Shown here: positions 36,080 through 44,789 of the stretch, in pieces
Layout: every line of letters begins with the position of its first letter
Numbering within the stretch: position 1 is the stretch's first letter
Program-made: the position numbers and the translations under genes
Assembly (NCBI GenBank): GCA_963780165.1
Contig: CAWABB010000001.1
Coordinates: forward strand, 496,001 to 560,000
Direction: 5' to 3'
DNA from: CAWABB01 sp963780165
GTDB taxonomy: Bacteria > Bacteroidota > Ignavibacteria > UBA10030 > UBA6906
DNA: 64,000 nt
Notes under the pieces: generated by a model
The model's database searches: none
Seen by the model: only the letters and a program-made list of their open reading frames with translations
Told to the model about the DNA's origin: nothing

Positions 36080-37714
36080 CTACATCCTCTCCGGCGCCGA
36101 GACGCCGAGCACGGAAAGGCCGTTGCGAATCACGATCTGTACGCTTTTCACCAGGGCAAGGCGCGCCGCGCTCATGCGGGCGTCGTCGCCCACCACCCGG
36201 TGCACGCCGTAGAACGAGTGGAAGGTCCCCGCCAGGGCCTGCAGGTACTCCGCCAGCCGGTGCGGCTCATGCGTCATCGCGCACGACTCGAGGACTTCCG
36301 GGAAGCCGAGCACGGCCTTCACCAGTGCCATCTCCTCTGCGGCAGTGAGCAACGCGAGGTCAGCCTCGGCCGCCAGGTCCTTCACCCCCAGCTCGTCGGC
36401 GTACCGGAGGATGCTGCTGATCCGGGCGTGCGCGTACTGCAGGTAGTACACCGGGTTCTCGTCCGACTGCTTCTTCGCGAGGTCCAGGTCGAAATTCATG
36501 TGGCTGGTGATCGTCCGCATGTTGAAGAAGTACCGGACCGCGTCGGACCCGACTTCGTCGATCAGCTCGTCGAGCGTGATGAAGTTCGCCTTCCGCGTCG
36601 ACATCTTCACCACTTCGCCGCCCTGCACGATCGTCACGAACTGGTGGATCAACACCTTCACACGCGACGAGTCGAGGCCGAGGGCCTTCAGCCCCGCAAG
36701 CACGTCCGGATAGGACGCGATGTGGTCCGCCCCGAAGATGTCTATCATGAGGTCGAACCCGCGGGCGAACTTCTCGCGATGATACGCGATGTCGGGCAAA
36801 CGGTACGTCGGCTCGCCCGTGCTCTTCACGATGACCTTGTCCTTCTCCAGCCCGAGCGCGGACGTTTTGAACCAGAGGGCTCCCTCCTGCTCGTACACGA
36901 GGTCGCGCGCACGGAACGCGGCGATCACGTCGTCGATCTTCCCGTCGGTGTAGAGCGAGTGCTCGTTGAAGTAGTGGTCGAACCGGACGCCGAGACGCTC
37001 GAGCGTCTTCCTGATATCCGCGAAGATCTCCTTTTCGGCCTGCGCCTTGAACCGCCCTTCGGCCGGCTCGGCGCGCAACGCATCCCCCGCCTCGTCGACC
37101 AGGTGGCGGGCGATGTCCCTGATGTACTCTCCCTGGTAGTAATCCTCGGGGAACTCGAGTGTCTCGCCGAGCAGCTCCAGATATCGCAGCCGGACCGAAT
37201 CGCCGAGGATCCGCATCTGCCGGCCGGCGTTGTTGAAGTAGTATTCGCGCTCGACGCCGTGGCCGGTCCACTCGAGCAGACGCGCGACGGTATCGCCGAA
37301 CACCGCCCCTCGGCCGTGCCCGACGGTCAGCGGCCCGGTCGGGTTCGCGCTCACGAACTCCACCTGCACGCGCCGGGCGTTCCCCGCCGCGGATCGGCCG
37401 TACCGGTCGCCCGCACGGATGAGGTCGCGAAGCTGATCCCTGAAGTACCCTTCTGTCAGCGTGAAGTTGATGAACCCCGCGCCGGCGATCTCGACCTTCG
37501 CGACGCGCGCCGGATCGAGTCCGAGCTTCCCGACAATCTGCGCGGCAAGTTCTCTCGGATTCCGGCGAAGCGACTTCGCGAGGACCATCGCCACTGTCGT
37601 CGTCAGATCGCCGTGTCCCTCCTGACGCGGACGCTCGAAAGGAATCGTCGCGGGGGGCTCGATGCCGAGCGAACGAAGCGCAGACTCGACCGCGGACTGT
37701 AAATCGGACCTCAC
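36080..37714 (-). CDS. argS: Arginyl-tRNA synthetase
   Basis: A 544-residue class I synthetase that charges tRNA-Arg. The HIGH-like motif reads VGHGRG after SANPTGPLT, and the KMSKS-like motif reads KMSTR, about residue 375. The C-terminal anticodon-binding DALR domain is present. The length is normal. The start is a GTG that overlaps the stop of rsfS by 4 bases. Confidence 0.96.
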   Translation of the reverse strand: MRSDLQSAVESALRSLGIEPPATIPFERPRQEGHGDLTTTVAMVLAKSLRRNPRELAAQIVGKLGLDPARVAKVEIAGAGFINFTLTEGYFRDQLRDLIRAGDRYGRSAAGNARRVQVEFVSANPTGPLTVGHGRGAVFGDTVARLLEWTGHGVEREYYFNNAGRQMRILGDSVRLRYLELLGETLEFPEDYYQGEYIRDIARHLVDEAGDALRAEPAEGRFKAQAEKEIFADIRKTLERLGVRFDHYFNEHSLYTDGKIDDVIAAFRARDLVYEQEGALWFKTSALGLEKDKVIVKSTGEPTYRLPDIAYHREKFARGFDLMIDIFGADHIASYPDVLAGLKALGLDSSRVKVLIHQFVTIVQGGEVVKMSTRKANFITLDELIDEVGSDAVRYFFNMRTITSHMNFDLDLAKKQSDENPVYYLQYAHARISSILRYADELGVKDLAAEADLALLTAAEEMALVKAVLGFPEVLESCAMTHEPHRLAEYLQALAGTFHSFYGVHRVVGDDARMSAARLALVKSVQIVIRNGLSVLGVSAPERM

Positions 37715-38298
37715 GGCTTTCTCCGGGATCGGGGAGACGTCGACTTCTTCCCCGGGGATCGAGCGCCAGCCTTCTTGGGGGCGGTCTTTACGCGCTTCTT
37801 CTTCCCCCCCTTCCCTGCCTTGCCCGCCTTCCCGGCCTTCACACCCTTCCTCACCGCCGTCTTCCCCTTCTGCACCCTGATCCTCCCTATGGCCTTCGGA
37901 GCTTCCAACATCTCCGGTTCCTGCTTCGCCCGGGCTTCCAGATCCGGCTCGGGATGTTCATCCGAGACCGCAGTGATCGTCGCATCGCCCCAGAGCTTCT
38001 CCAGGCTGTAGAACGCCCGCGCTTCCTTGTGGAAGATATGCAGGACCACATCGACGTAGTCCAGCAACACCCAGTTCGGGCTCCCTGCCTCTTTATGCCA
38101 GGGCACCTCGCCCCCCTCCTCCATCCCCTCTTCCACCGCGTCGGCGACCGCCTTGATCTGCGGCTCCGAGTCCGCCGAGCAGACGACAAAGAAATCGGCC
38201 ATCGTCGTGAGTCCGCGAAGATCGAGGACGGCGACATTGTAGGCCTTCCTGGTGAGGGTCAGCCGCGCGATGGCCGCGGCCCGGGCAGAAGCTCTCAC
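37711..38298 (-). CDS. rsfS: Ribosomal silencing factor RsfS with a Lys-rich C-terminal tail
   Basis: A 195-residue protein. The first 115 residues match the RsfS/YbeB/Iojap family, which binds ribosomal protein L14 and blocks subunit joining (LDLRGLTTMADFFVVCSADS, VLLDYVDVVLHIF, FYSLEKLWGD). The remaining about 75 residues are unusual: a tail rich in lysine, glycine and alanine with repeated KAGKAG-like units, ending in SPRSRRKP. It could bind rRNA. The start is GTG at 38298, overlapping the upstream gene by 4 bases; it also overlaps argS. Confidence 0.93.
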   Translation of the reverse strand: MRASARAAAIARLTLTRKAYNVAVLDLRGLTTMADFFVVCSADSEPQIKAVADAVEEGMEEGGEVPWHKEAGSPNWVLLDYVDVVLHIFHKEARAFYSLEKLWGDATITAVSDEHPEPDLEARAKQEPEMLEAPKAIGRIRVQKGKTAVRKGVKAGKAGKAGKGGKKKRVKTAPKKAGARSPGKKSTSPRSRRKP

Positions 38299-38780
38299 TG
38301 CGTGCCTCCCTGTTGTGACGGTTTCAGCGATGAGTAGTCGCGGCCGACCACGACCGAGACATCGACGTAGTAGTCGTCGTTGATCTGCTGCACGATATTC
38401 TTCTTGCTGATGCCGAGCGCATAGGCGACACGGCGGGCGTACTCCAGGTCACCCCGCCGGTCAATCACCAGCGACTCCTGGACATCGAACGTTTTGTAGT
38501 TCCGGATCTCCACGACGTCGAACCCGCGCGCCCGGAGGTACGACGTGGCGGCGCTCGCGGCGCCGCCGATGCCGCACCCGTTCAGCACGTCCACCTGGAT
38601 GACGGCCGAGCCGGGCTCGCCCGCCCGCGACGCGTCCACCGGCGGCTTGAACACGTGCCGGATGAGGAGCGAGATCAGGAGATACCCGACGAGCAGGGCG
38701 AGAGCGACGGTCGCGACGTTGACCAGAATTCCCCGGACATCCCGGGAACCGGAGGAGCTGCGGGAAGAGGATCGGCTCAT
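38295..38780 (-). CDS. LytR_C domain envelope protein
   Basis: A 161-residue protein with one N-terminal membrane segment (about residues 20-40) and then a LytR/CpsA/Psr C-terminal domain (VIQVDVLNGCGIGGAAS, YLRARGFDVVEIRNY, GRDYSSL). The domain is thought to act at the cell wall or envelope, but the function is not established. The start at 38780 is chosen for its ATG; a GTG at 38807 is an alternative in the same frame. It begins the rsfS-argS operon. Confidence 0.78.
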   Translation of the reverse strand: MSRSSSRSSSGSRDVRGILVNVATVALALLVGYLLISLLIRHVFKPPVDASRAGEPGSAVIQVDVLNGCGIGGAASAATSYLRARGFDVVEIRNYKTFDVQESLVIDRRGDLEYARRVAYALGISKKNIVQQINDDYYVDVSVVVGRDYSSLKPSQQGGTQ

Positions 38781-38818
38781 GCGTGTGATGGGACGGAATG
38801 AAAACACCGGAGACCCTT

Positions 38819-38835
38819 GCCTCCATCGTGGAGGC
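38819..38835 (-). terminator. Possible terminator of the small secreted protein gene
   Basis: GCCTCCA and TGGAGGC form a perfect 7-bp stem with a 3-base loop, 64 bases after the stop at 38899. No T-run directly follows, so the terminator role is uncertain. Confidence 0.35.
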
Positions 38836-38898
38836 CGATCACCGGTGCGGAAGACAGCGAAGCGTGGCCGGCGCGGGGGCCGGAAGCAATGATCGAGC

Positions 38899-39423
38899 TC
38901 AGTGCCAGGAGTCTCTCATGAATGGGTCGTTGAAGGCGCCGGAATAGCCGTAGAAAGGATTGCCGAACGCCCCGAAATAGCCGGGGTACGGGGCCCGACG
39001 GTACTGCAGCGTGATGAGCGTGTTCTCCCACGGCCGGTAGTTGATTTGAGCGTTGCTGAGATAGATCCCGGAAAGGGCATTGTAGCCCTCCCCGTATTTC
39101 GAAAGCGTGTTGTAGGGCGAATAGCTGATGCTGATGTCGGCGCGGGCGTCGAAGTTCTCGGCGAACTGGTATCGCATGCTGTTCGTGTACGTGCCGAGAG
39201 ACATCCCTTCGCCCCCGAACGTCGAGTAGCCAAAACTGACCGAATGGCGCATCTGGAACCTCGACGCATCGAACCACCCGAACAGAACCGAGGGAAGCGT
39301 GTTGTCCTCGACCATCGCTTCGGCCACCCTGGTTTCGTACTGGACCTGCGATCGGAACTGCCCGGAGGCAGGCATCGCTGCCAGGAGAATCCCCGCCGCC
39401 ACAATCAGGATGCGTTGTTTCAT
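38899..39423 (-). CDS. Small secreted protein of unknown function
   Basis: The 174-residue product has a signal peptide (residues 1 to about 21, KQRILIVAAGILLAAMPASG). The mature part is rich in aromatic residues, glycine and serine, with alternating patterns that suggest beta-strands, and ends in an aromatic-glycine-rich tail (PGYFGAFGNPFYG). No family was recognised. A perfect TTG-N20-TACTTTTG promoter lies at 39447-39477 and a G-rich ribosome binding site precedes the ATG at 39423 (or 39429). It is probably well expressed as its own transcript and located in the envelope. Confidence 0.75.
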   Translation of the reverse strand: MKQRILIVAAGILLAAMPASGQFRSQVQYETRVAEAMVEDNTLPSVLFGWFDASRFQMRHSVSFGYSTFGGEGMSLGTYTNSMRYQFAENFDARADISISYSPYNTLSKYGEGYNALSGIYLSNAQINYRPWENTLITLQYRRAPYPGYFGAFGNPFYGYSGAFNDPFMRDSWH

Positions 39424-39446
39424 GGACATAACCCCCCGCTCTTGAG

Positions 39447-39477
39447 CAAAAGTACCGAAAGCAGAGCCCATTGTCAA
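39447..39477 (-). promoter_or_regulatory. Consensus Bacteroidota promoter for the small secreted protein
   Basis: The minus strand reads TTG, 20 bases, then TACTTTTG, matching the TTG-N20-TAnnTTTG consensus exactly. The 5-prime end of the element overlaps the last codons of the GlmU-like gene. The transcription start is expected about 17 bases before the ATG at 39423. Confidence 0.75.
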
Positions 39478-40259
39478 ACCCGCGAGACCCCCGGACGCTC
39501 CGTCCGGCCCCTCCCCTCGAAAACCATGCGAACCTCCTCAAGCTGGGCCGGCGTGTTCACGCCCTGGATCTCCCGGACATCATCAGCAATAACAGCCCGG
39601 ACGGGCAATTTGTTCGCCCAGAGGTAGGCAAAGACGTCCGTCAGGTAGTACTCCTTCTGGGCATTGTTGGGCGTAATCTGGTGCAGCCCTGCGAACAGGG
39701 CGTCGATATCGAACACGTAGATCCCGGAATTGATCTCCCGGATCGCCCTCTGCTCCGGCGTGGCGTCCTTCTGCTCCACGATCCCGGTCACCGCACCTTC
39801 CCCGTTCCGGAGGATCCTCCCGTACCCCGTCGGATCGTCCATGACCGCGGTCAGCAGGGTTGCCGACGCGCCCGTGCGCCTGTGCTCTGCCATCAGCGAT
39901 TGCACCGTCTCGCCGGTCAGGAGCGGCACGTCTCCCGACAGCACGACGACGTCGCCCCGGGCGCCGGTGAGCGCACCCTCCGCCTGAAGCACCGCGTGCC
40001 CGGTCCCGAGCTGCGGCTCCTGCACGACGCAATCCACCGGCTTCCCGGTCGACCGGAGATGGCTGATCACCGACTCCTTCTGCCATCCGGTCACGGCCAC
40101 GATGCGTGAGGCTCCGATCGTCACAGCGAGGTCGATCACGTGCTCGACCATCGGCTTCCCGGCCACGGTATACATGACCTTCGCCATGTCCGGGTTGTTC
40201 ATTCTCGTCCCCTTACCGGCCGCCATGATGACCACGGCAAGGTCGCGCGACTCGTTCAC
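39474..40259 (-). CDS. GlmU-type nucleotidyltransferase domain protein
   Basis: A 261-residue sugar nucleotidyltransferase with VIMAAGKGTRM, the VQEPQLGTGHAV and the DVPLLTG metal-binding segment, and INSGIYVFD, resembling the N-terminal uridylyltransferase half of GlmU. The left-handed beta-helix acetyltransferase half is absent, so it cannot do both reactions. It probably makes UDP-GlcNAc or a related activated sugar. The start is a GTG directly after the panC stop (TGAGTG). Confidence 0.85.
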   Translation of the reverse strand: MNESRDLAVVIMAAGKGTRMNNPDMAKVMYTVAGKPMVEHVIDLAVTIGASRIVAVTGWQKESVISHLRSTGKPVDCVVQEPQLGTGHAVLQAEGALTGARGDVVVLSGDVPLLTGETVQSLMAEHRRTGASATLLTAVMDDPTGYGRILRNGEGAVTGIVEQKDATPEQRAIREINSGIYVFDIDALFAGLHQITPNNAQKEYYLTDVFAYLWANKLPVRAVIADDVREIQGVNTPAQLEEVRMVFEGRGRTERPGVSRV

Positions 40260-41114
40260 TCAGGCCCTCACAGGGATGTTGTCGATAAGGCGGGTCGTTC
40301 CGAACCGTGCGGCAAGGGAGATGAGGACGTCCTTCCCCCGCGCAATCTGTTCGACCTCCTCGAGCGTCCCGGCATCAGCCACGGACAGGTAATCGATGGT
40401 CGCGGAAGAACGGCCGGCGATCACCGCCCGCATCTCCTCCACCAGCGTATCCCGGCGGTATTCCCCCTGCTGGATGCGGTCGCGCGCGAGCGACAGCGCC
40501 TGATACAACACCGGCGCCTCCTTCCGCTGCGCCTCGGTGAGGTAGACGTTGCGCGAGCTCATCGCGAGCCCGTCCGGCTCGCGGACGGTCGAACCGACGA
40601 CGATGTCGACATGGAAGCCGAGGTCGGCGGTCATTCGCCTGATGACGGCAAGCTGCTGCGCATCCTTCTGGCCGAAGACCGCGACATGGGGCTTGATGGC
40701 ATGGAAGAGTTTCGCGACGATCGTCGTCACTCCGCGGAAATGTCCGGGCCTCACCGCCCCCTCAAGCACCGCGGTCAGCTGCTCCACCTGCACGGAGGTC
40801 TGGAATCCCGCAGGGTACATTTCGCTCACCGACGGAGCGAACACGTACTCCGCCCCCGCATCCGCCGCGGCCATGATATCCTTCGGGAGCGGCCTGGGGT
40901 AGCGCTCGAAATCCTCTCCCGGTCCGAACTGAAGCGGGTTGACGAAGATCGTCGTCACCACCACGTCAGCGTGCTTCCGCGCAAGGCGGATGAGCGACAG
41001 ATGCCCGGCGTGCAGCGCGCCCATCGTCGGGACGACCGCAATGCGCTTCCCCTCCCGGCGCAACGTGTCGGCCGTGAGGTGCATGCGCGAAACCGTCTCT
41101 ACTGTAATCGCCAT
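40260..41114 (-). CDS. panC: Pantothenate synthetase
   Basis: A 284-residue cytoplasmic enzyme that joins pantoate and beta-alanine with ATP to make pantothenate. It shows PTMGALHAGHLSLI (HxGH), FVNPLQFGPGED, VFGQKDAQQL and the MSSRNVYL segment. The length and start (ATG 41114) are normal. It is 34 bases after accD. Confidence 0.96.
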   Translation of the reverse strand: MAITVETVSRMHLTADTLRREGKRIAVVPTMGALHAGHLSLIRLARKHADVVVTTIFVNPLQFGPGEDFERYPRPLPKDIMAAADAGAEYVFAPSVSEMYPAGFQTSVQVEQLTAVLEGAVRPGHFRGVTTIVAKLFHAIKPHVAVFGQKDAQQLAVIRRMTADLGFHVDIVVGSTVREPDGLAMSSRNVYLTEAQRKEAPVLYQALSLARDRIQQGEYRRDTLVEEMRAVIAGRSSATIDYLSVADAGTLEEVEQIARGKDVLISLAARFGTTRLIDNIPVRA

Positions 41115-41148
41115 ACCGGAAGAGAATGTGCTCCCCGAACGCGGATGG

Positions 41149-41988
41149 TCATGCGAAGTGCGACAGAAGCGTGGAGACGGTCTGCCGCATGTCTTTGCGG
41201 TGGATGACGAGGTCCAGGAACCCGTGCTCGAGGAGGAACTCCGAGCGCTGGAACCCGGGCGGAAGGTCCTTGCCGATCGTCTGCTTGATCACGCGGGGTC
41301 CCGCGAATCCGATGAGGGCTCCCGGCTCGCCGATGTTCACGTCGCCCAGCATGGCGTAGCTTGCGGTGGTGCCGCCCGTCGTGGGGTCGGTCATAATGGA
41401 GATGTACGGCACGCGCACGTCGGAGAGCCTCGCGAGCTTCGCGCTGGTCTTGGCAAGCTGCATGAGGGAAAGCGCGCCCTCCATCATTCGCGCTCCTCCG
41501 CTGGAGGAGACGATGATGAGCGGGGCCTTGGACTTGATCGAGCGGTCCACAGCCCTCGAGATCTTCTCGCCGACGACCGAGCCCATGCTCCCGCCGATAA
41601 ACGTGAAGTCCATGGCGGCGACGACGACCGGACGCTTTTCCATCGTCCCGGTCCCCCAGCGGATGGCGTCATGGAGGCGGGTTTTCTTGATCGCCTCGGC
41701 GGTCCGGTCCTTGTATTTCTTGCTGTCGACAAACTTCAGCGGATCGCCGGAGCGCATCTTCGCGTCCGACTCCTTGAACGACCCGGGATCCAGGAGGATC
41801 GCGATGTACTCTTCGCTGCCGATGCGGAAGTGCGCGCTGCATTTCGGGCAGGTGTAGAAATTCTTCTGCAGCTCCGTCATGTGGATGATCTCCCCGCACT
41901 GCTCGCACTTCGTCCAGAGCCCGTCGGGGATTTCCCGCTTCTGCGTTTCCGCAGCGATATTCTCTTTTGAGCGCTTGAACCAGGACAT
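41149..41988 (-). CDS. accD: Acetyl-CoA carboxylase carboxyltransferase subunit beta
   Basis: A 279-residue partner of AccA. The N-terminal zinc finger is visible as two CxxC pairs (CEQCGEI and CPKCSAHF), followed by the carboxyltransferase domain with GGSMGSVVGEK, SSSGGARMMEG and PTTGGTTASYAMLGD. I chose the ATG at 41988, which begins MSWFKRS just before the zinc finger; the frame stays open for 69 codons upstream without similarity. Confidence 0.96.
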   Translation of the reverse strand: MSWFKRSKENIAAETQKREIPDGLWTKCEQCGEIIHMTELQKNFYTCPKCSAHFRIGSEEYIAILLDPGSFKESDAKMRSGDPLKFVDSKKYKDRTAEAIKKTRLHDAIRWGTGTMEKRPVVVAAMDFTFIGGSMGSVVGEKISRAVDRSIKSKAPLIIVSSSGGARMMEGALSLMQLAKTSAKLARLSDVRVPYISIMTDPTTGGTTASYAMLGDVNIGEPGALIGFAGPRVIKQTIGKDLPPGFQRSEFLLEHGFLDLVIHRKDMRQTVSTLLSHFA

Positions 41989-42025
41989 GTGGACGTCTCG
42001 GTTGTTCGGGACGAATGGTCGGCCG

Positions 42026-42733
42026 CTACCGGGTGTTGACCCCGATCCGGCCGGCGGAGTTAAGGAAGAACTCCTTGATGTACCTCGGTTCGAGCAGGGC
42101 CGGATCCTCCGTTTTCCCTGCCAACGCGCGTTCTTCCCCCAGCCGCGCGACATCCGCGGCGCTGCACAGTGCCGCGCCGGCGTCTGCCTCGTCACAGCGG
42201 GCCGGTCCCCCGGCAGCGCGCGCCATCACCTTTGCGCGCCCGTCTCCGGTCACGAGAACCCTCCGCCCGCCCAGCTCTTCGACAAGCCGGCCGACGGCGA
42301 GATCCCGCGGTTCCCACAGAGGCCTGAGCTCCTCTCCGGAGGCCTCGAACAGCTGACAGTAGACTTCATCGCGCCGCGCATCGATCGCGGCGAGGACGAG
42401 GCCGTCAGTCTTCCTGGCTCTCGCCGTGCGCGATGCGAGCGCTTCGAGCGTCGGGACCGCCACAAGCGGAACGCCCGTGGCGAGCACCAGCCCCTTGGCG
42501 ATGCTCAGTCCAATGCGCAGCCCGGTAAACGACCCCGGCCCGATCGAGACCGCAATCGCATGCAGAGACGCCGTGGTCCGCCCCGATGCCCGGAGCGCCG
42601 AATCGATGAAGGGCAGCAGGCGCTCGGCATGGACCCGCCCCTCGTTGATCTCCTCCAGCGCCAGCAACACCCCGTCCTCCAGGACGGCCGCGCCGCACAC
42701 CGAGGTCGCCGTTTCGATGCCCAGCACGGTCAT
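42026..42733 (-). CDS. tsaB: tRNA threonylcarbamoyladenosine biosynthesis protein TsaB
   Basis: A 235-residue protein of the ASKHA fold that, with TsaD and TsaE, makes t6A37 in tRNAs. The N-terminus LGIETATSVCGAAVL and the VSIGPGSFTGLRIGLSIAKGL segment are typical. I chose the ATG at 42733, which overlaps the tsaE stop by 4 bases. TsaD is not in the window. Confidence 0.93.
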   Translation of the reverse strand: MTVLGIETATSVCGAAVLEDGVLLALEEINEGRVHAERLLPFIDSALRASGRTTASLHAIAVSIGPGSFTGLRIGLSIAKGLVLATGVPLVAVPTLEALASRTARARKTDGLVLAAIDARRDEVYCQLFEASGEELRPLWEPRDLAVGRLVEELGGRRVLVTGDGRAKVMARAAGGPARCDEADAGAALCSAADVARLGEERALAGKTEDPALLEPRYIKEFFLNSAGRIGVNTR

Positions 42734-43161
42734 CGCCGCGGCATCTCCGGCAGATCGAAAATCCTCTCGTTCTCCCCCGCCCCGTGTTGGGCCCGGACGA
42801 TGAGGGCGTTCGGAGGCAGCACCCCCGGCACCCTGTCGGCCCACTCGATGAAGCAGATGGATCGAGCGTTAAAATACTCTTCCAGACCGAGTTCTGCAAC
42901 CTCGGCGAGCGTGTTGATCCTGTAGAGGTCGGCGTGCACGAGGCTGCCAAAATGCGCGGAATAGACGTTTATGAGCGCAAAGGTCGGGCTCGACACCGGC
43001 CCGCGGATTCCGAGACCCTCGCACACCCCCAGCACGAACTGTGTTTTTCCCGTCCCGAGCGTCCCTTCCAGGGCGATCACATCCCCGGGAGCAAGCGACG
43101 ACGCGAATGTCCGCCCGAGTGCCAGGGTCTCCTCCGGAGACCGCGTCACGACTCGTTTCAT
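42730..43161 (-). CDS. tsaE: tRNA threonylcarbamoyladenosine biosynthesis ATPase TsaE
   Basis: A 143-residue P-loop ATPase of the t6A complex, with LEGTLGTGKTQF as Walker A and IEWADRVPG. It lies between porX and tsaB with 4-base overlaps on both sides; porX-tsaE is a known neighbourhood in Bacteroidota. Confidence 0.95.
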   Translation of the reverse strand: MKRVVTRSPEETLALGRTFASSLAPGDVIALEGTLGTGKTQFVLGVCEGLGIRGPVSSPTFALINVYSAHFGSLVHADLYRINTLAEVAELGLEEYFNARSICFIEWADRVPGVLPPNALIVRAQHGAGENERIFDLPEMPRR

Positions 43162-44726
43162 CCGCGCGGCTGCAGCTTCACGATCGGCAGAATCATCTCT
43201 TCCATGGAAGCCCCGCCGTGCTGGAAACTGTCCCTGTACTGGTTCAGATACCGGTGGTAATCGGTCGGATAGACGAAGTAGTAGTCTTCCTTCGCGATGA
43301 TATAGTTCACCGCGATGCCGCGCCTGGGCAGCTTGAATTCGAGCGGATCCTTGACGTAGATCGCAGCCTTCTCCTCCGACTTCAGGTTCCGGCCGTACTT
43401 GTAGCGCAGGTTCGTGGACGCCTCGCGGTCGCCCAGCACCTTCGAGCCCCGCAGGCTCCTGATGCTCCCGTGATCGGTGGTGAGCAGCACGGTGACGTTT
43501 TTGTTCCGGGACAGCGTCTTCAGCATCCCGAACAGTGACGAGTGCTGGAACCAGGAGCGGGTCAGCGAGCGGTACGCGGATTCATCCGGGGCGATCTCCT
43601 TCAGCAGCGATGAGTCGGACCGGCCGTGCGCGAGCATGTCGACGAAGTTCACCACGATGGCCGTGAGGCGGGACTGCGCGTACGAGTTGATGCTGTTCTC
43701 GATGGAGCGTCCGAACTCCGCGTCCAGGATCTTGACGTACTTCAGCTCCGGCTTCAGGACGATCTTCCGGCGCTCCAGGAGCTTCTCCAGGAACTGCTTT
43801 TCGTACCTGTTCCGGCTGCTCTCGTCGTCCTCACTCTTCTCCCAGAGCTCGGGGAACCGCACCTCGATCTCGCTGGGGAACGCCCCGCTGAAGATGGCAT
43901 TCCGGGAGTACGGCGTGGCCGTCGGGAGGATGCTATAATAGTACTCTTTCGTGATCGCGAAGTACTCCTGCAAAAGCTCCTCCATCACGAGCCACTGGTC
44001 CAGGCGGAGGCAGTCGATGACGAAGAGCATGATCGACTTCCCCGTCTGCAGCTCGGGGACGACGTACCGGTCCACGATCTCGTGCGAGAGAACCGGCCGG
44101 TCCTTCGACTGCTCGACCCAGTCGCGGTAGTTGCGCTCGATGAACTTCCCGAAGGCCAGGTTGGATTCCCTGATCTGGTCGCCGAGCATCTGCGTGAGGC
44201 CGAGCCCGGGGTGGCCATCCAGCTCCATCGCCCATCCGGCGAGGCGGGCATAGATGTCGACCCAGTCGCGGTAGCCCGGGTCGCTCATCAGCGCGAGCGA
44301 GATCTGGCTGAACTCCTGCGTGTAGTCTTTCGAGATGGCCGCGCGGGCGATCTTCTTCCCCTCCAGGAACTTCTTGCAGGCAAGCAGAATCTGGCTGGGG
44401 TTCACGGGCTTGATCAGGTAGTCGCTGATCTTGACCCCGATCGCCTCTTCCATCAGGGTCTCTTCCTCGTTCTTCGTGACCATGACCACCGGCAGCGTCG
44501 GGTGCAGCTCCTTGATCTCCGCCAGCGTGCGGAGGCCGCCCATGCCCGGCATCATTTCGTCCAGAAAGACCAGGTCGAACGACGTCGACCGGACGAGCGC
44601 AACCGCGTCCTCGCCGTTCGTCGTGGTCGCCACCTCGTACCCCCTCTCCCTCAGGAACTGGATATGGGCCCGCAGCAGCTCGATCTCATCGTCAACCCAG
44701 AGGATATGTCCCTTGTTTTCATCCAT
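43158..44726 (-). CDS. porX: PorX, response regulator with a PglZ domain controlling T9SS
   Basis: A 522-residue cytoplasmic protein. Residues 1-120 form a receiver domain: phosphorylation site Asp56 (FLDEMMPG), Thr84 and Lys106. The PglZ/alkaline-phosphatase-like domain (about 220-520) has Asp238, Thr271 (the nucleophile position in the PorX family), Asp363, His367 and Asp418-His419, plus a late QHGG histidine, so the metal site appears complete. PorX of Porphyromonas gingivalis acts with PorY and SigP to control T9SS genes and cleaves oligonucleotides. Its start lies 63 bases after the end of sprA. Confidence 0.92.
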   Translation of the reverse strand: MDENKGHILWVDDEIELLRAHIQFLRERGYEVATTTNGEDAVALVRSTSFDLVFLDEMMPGMGGLRTLAEIKELHPTLPVVMVTKNEEETLMEEAIGVKISDYLIKPVNPSQILLACKKFLEGKKIARAAISKDYTQEFSQISLALMSDPGYRDWVDIYARLAGWAMELDGHPGLGLTQMLGDQIRESNLAFGKFIERNYRDWVEQSKDRPVLSHEIVDRYVVPELQTGKSIMLFVIDCLRLDQWLVMEELLQEYFAITKEYYYSILPTATPYSRNAIFSGAFPSEIEVRFPELWEKSEDDESSRNRYEKQFLEKLLERRKIVLKPELKYVKILDAEFGRSIENSINSYAQSRLTAIVVNFVDMLAHGRSDSSLLKEIAPDESAYRSLTRSWFQHSSLFGMLKTLSRNKNVTVLLTTDHGSIRSLRGSKVLGDREASTNLRYKYGRNLKSEEKAAIYVKDPLEFKLPRRGIAVNYIIAKEDYYFVYPTDYHRYLNQYRDSFQHGGASMEEMILPIVKLQPRG

Positions 44727-44732
44727 AGTAGT

Positions 44733-44763
44733 GTACGGTACCTATTTCAGCGTCGATATTCAA
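44733..44763 (-). promoter_or_regulatory. Weak candidate promoter for porX
   Basis: The minus strand reads TTG, 20 bases, then TACCGTAC. The spacing fits but the -7 element is a poor match, so this may be chance. Confidence 0.25.
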
Positions 44764-44768
44764 CGAAT

Positions 44769-44788
44769 CCCGCCGCAGGACCGGCGGG
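44769..44788 (-). terminator. GC-rich hairpin just after the sprA stop
   Basis: CCCGCCG and CGGCGGG form a perfect 7-bp stem with a 6-base loop, 1 base past the sprA stop. Only a short T-poor sequence follows, so it may terminate or partly reduce read-through into porX. Confidence 0.45.
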
Positions 44789-44789
44789 A

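Noticed and set aside
35870..37702. Long plus-strand open frame (about 610 codons)
   Set aside because: Antisense to argS, which carries complete synthetase motifs.
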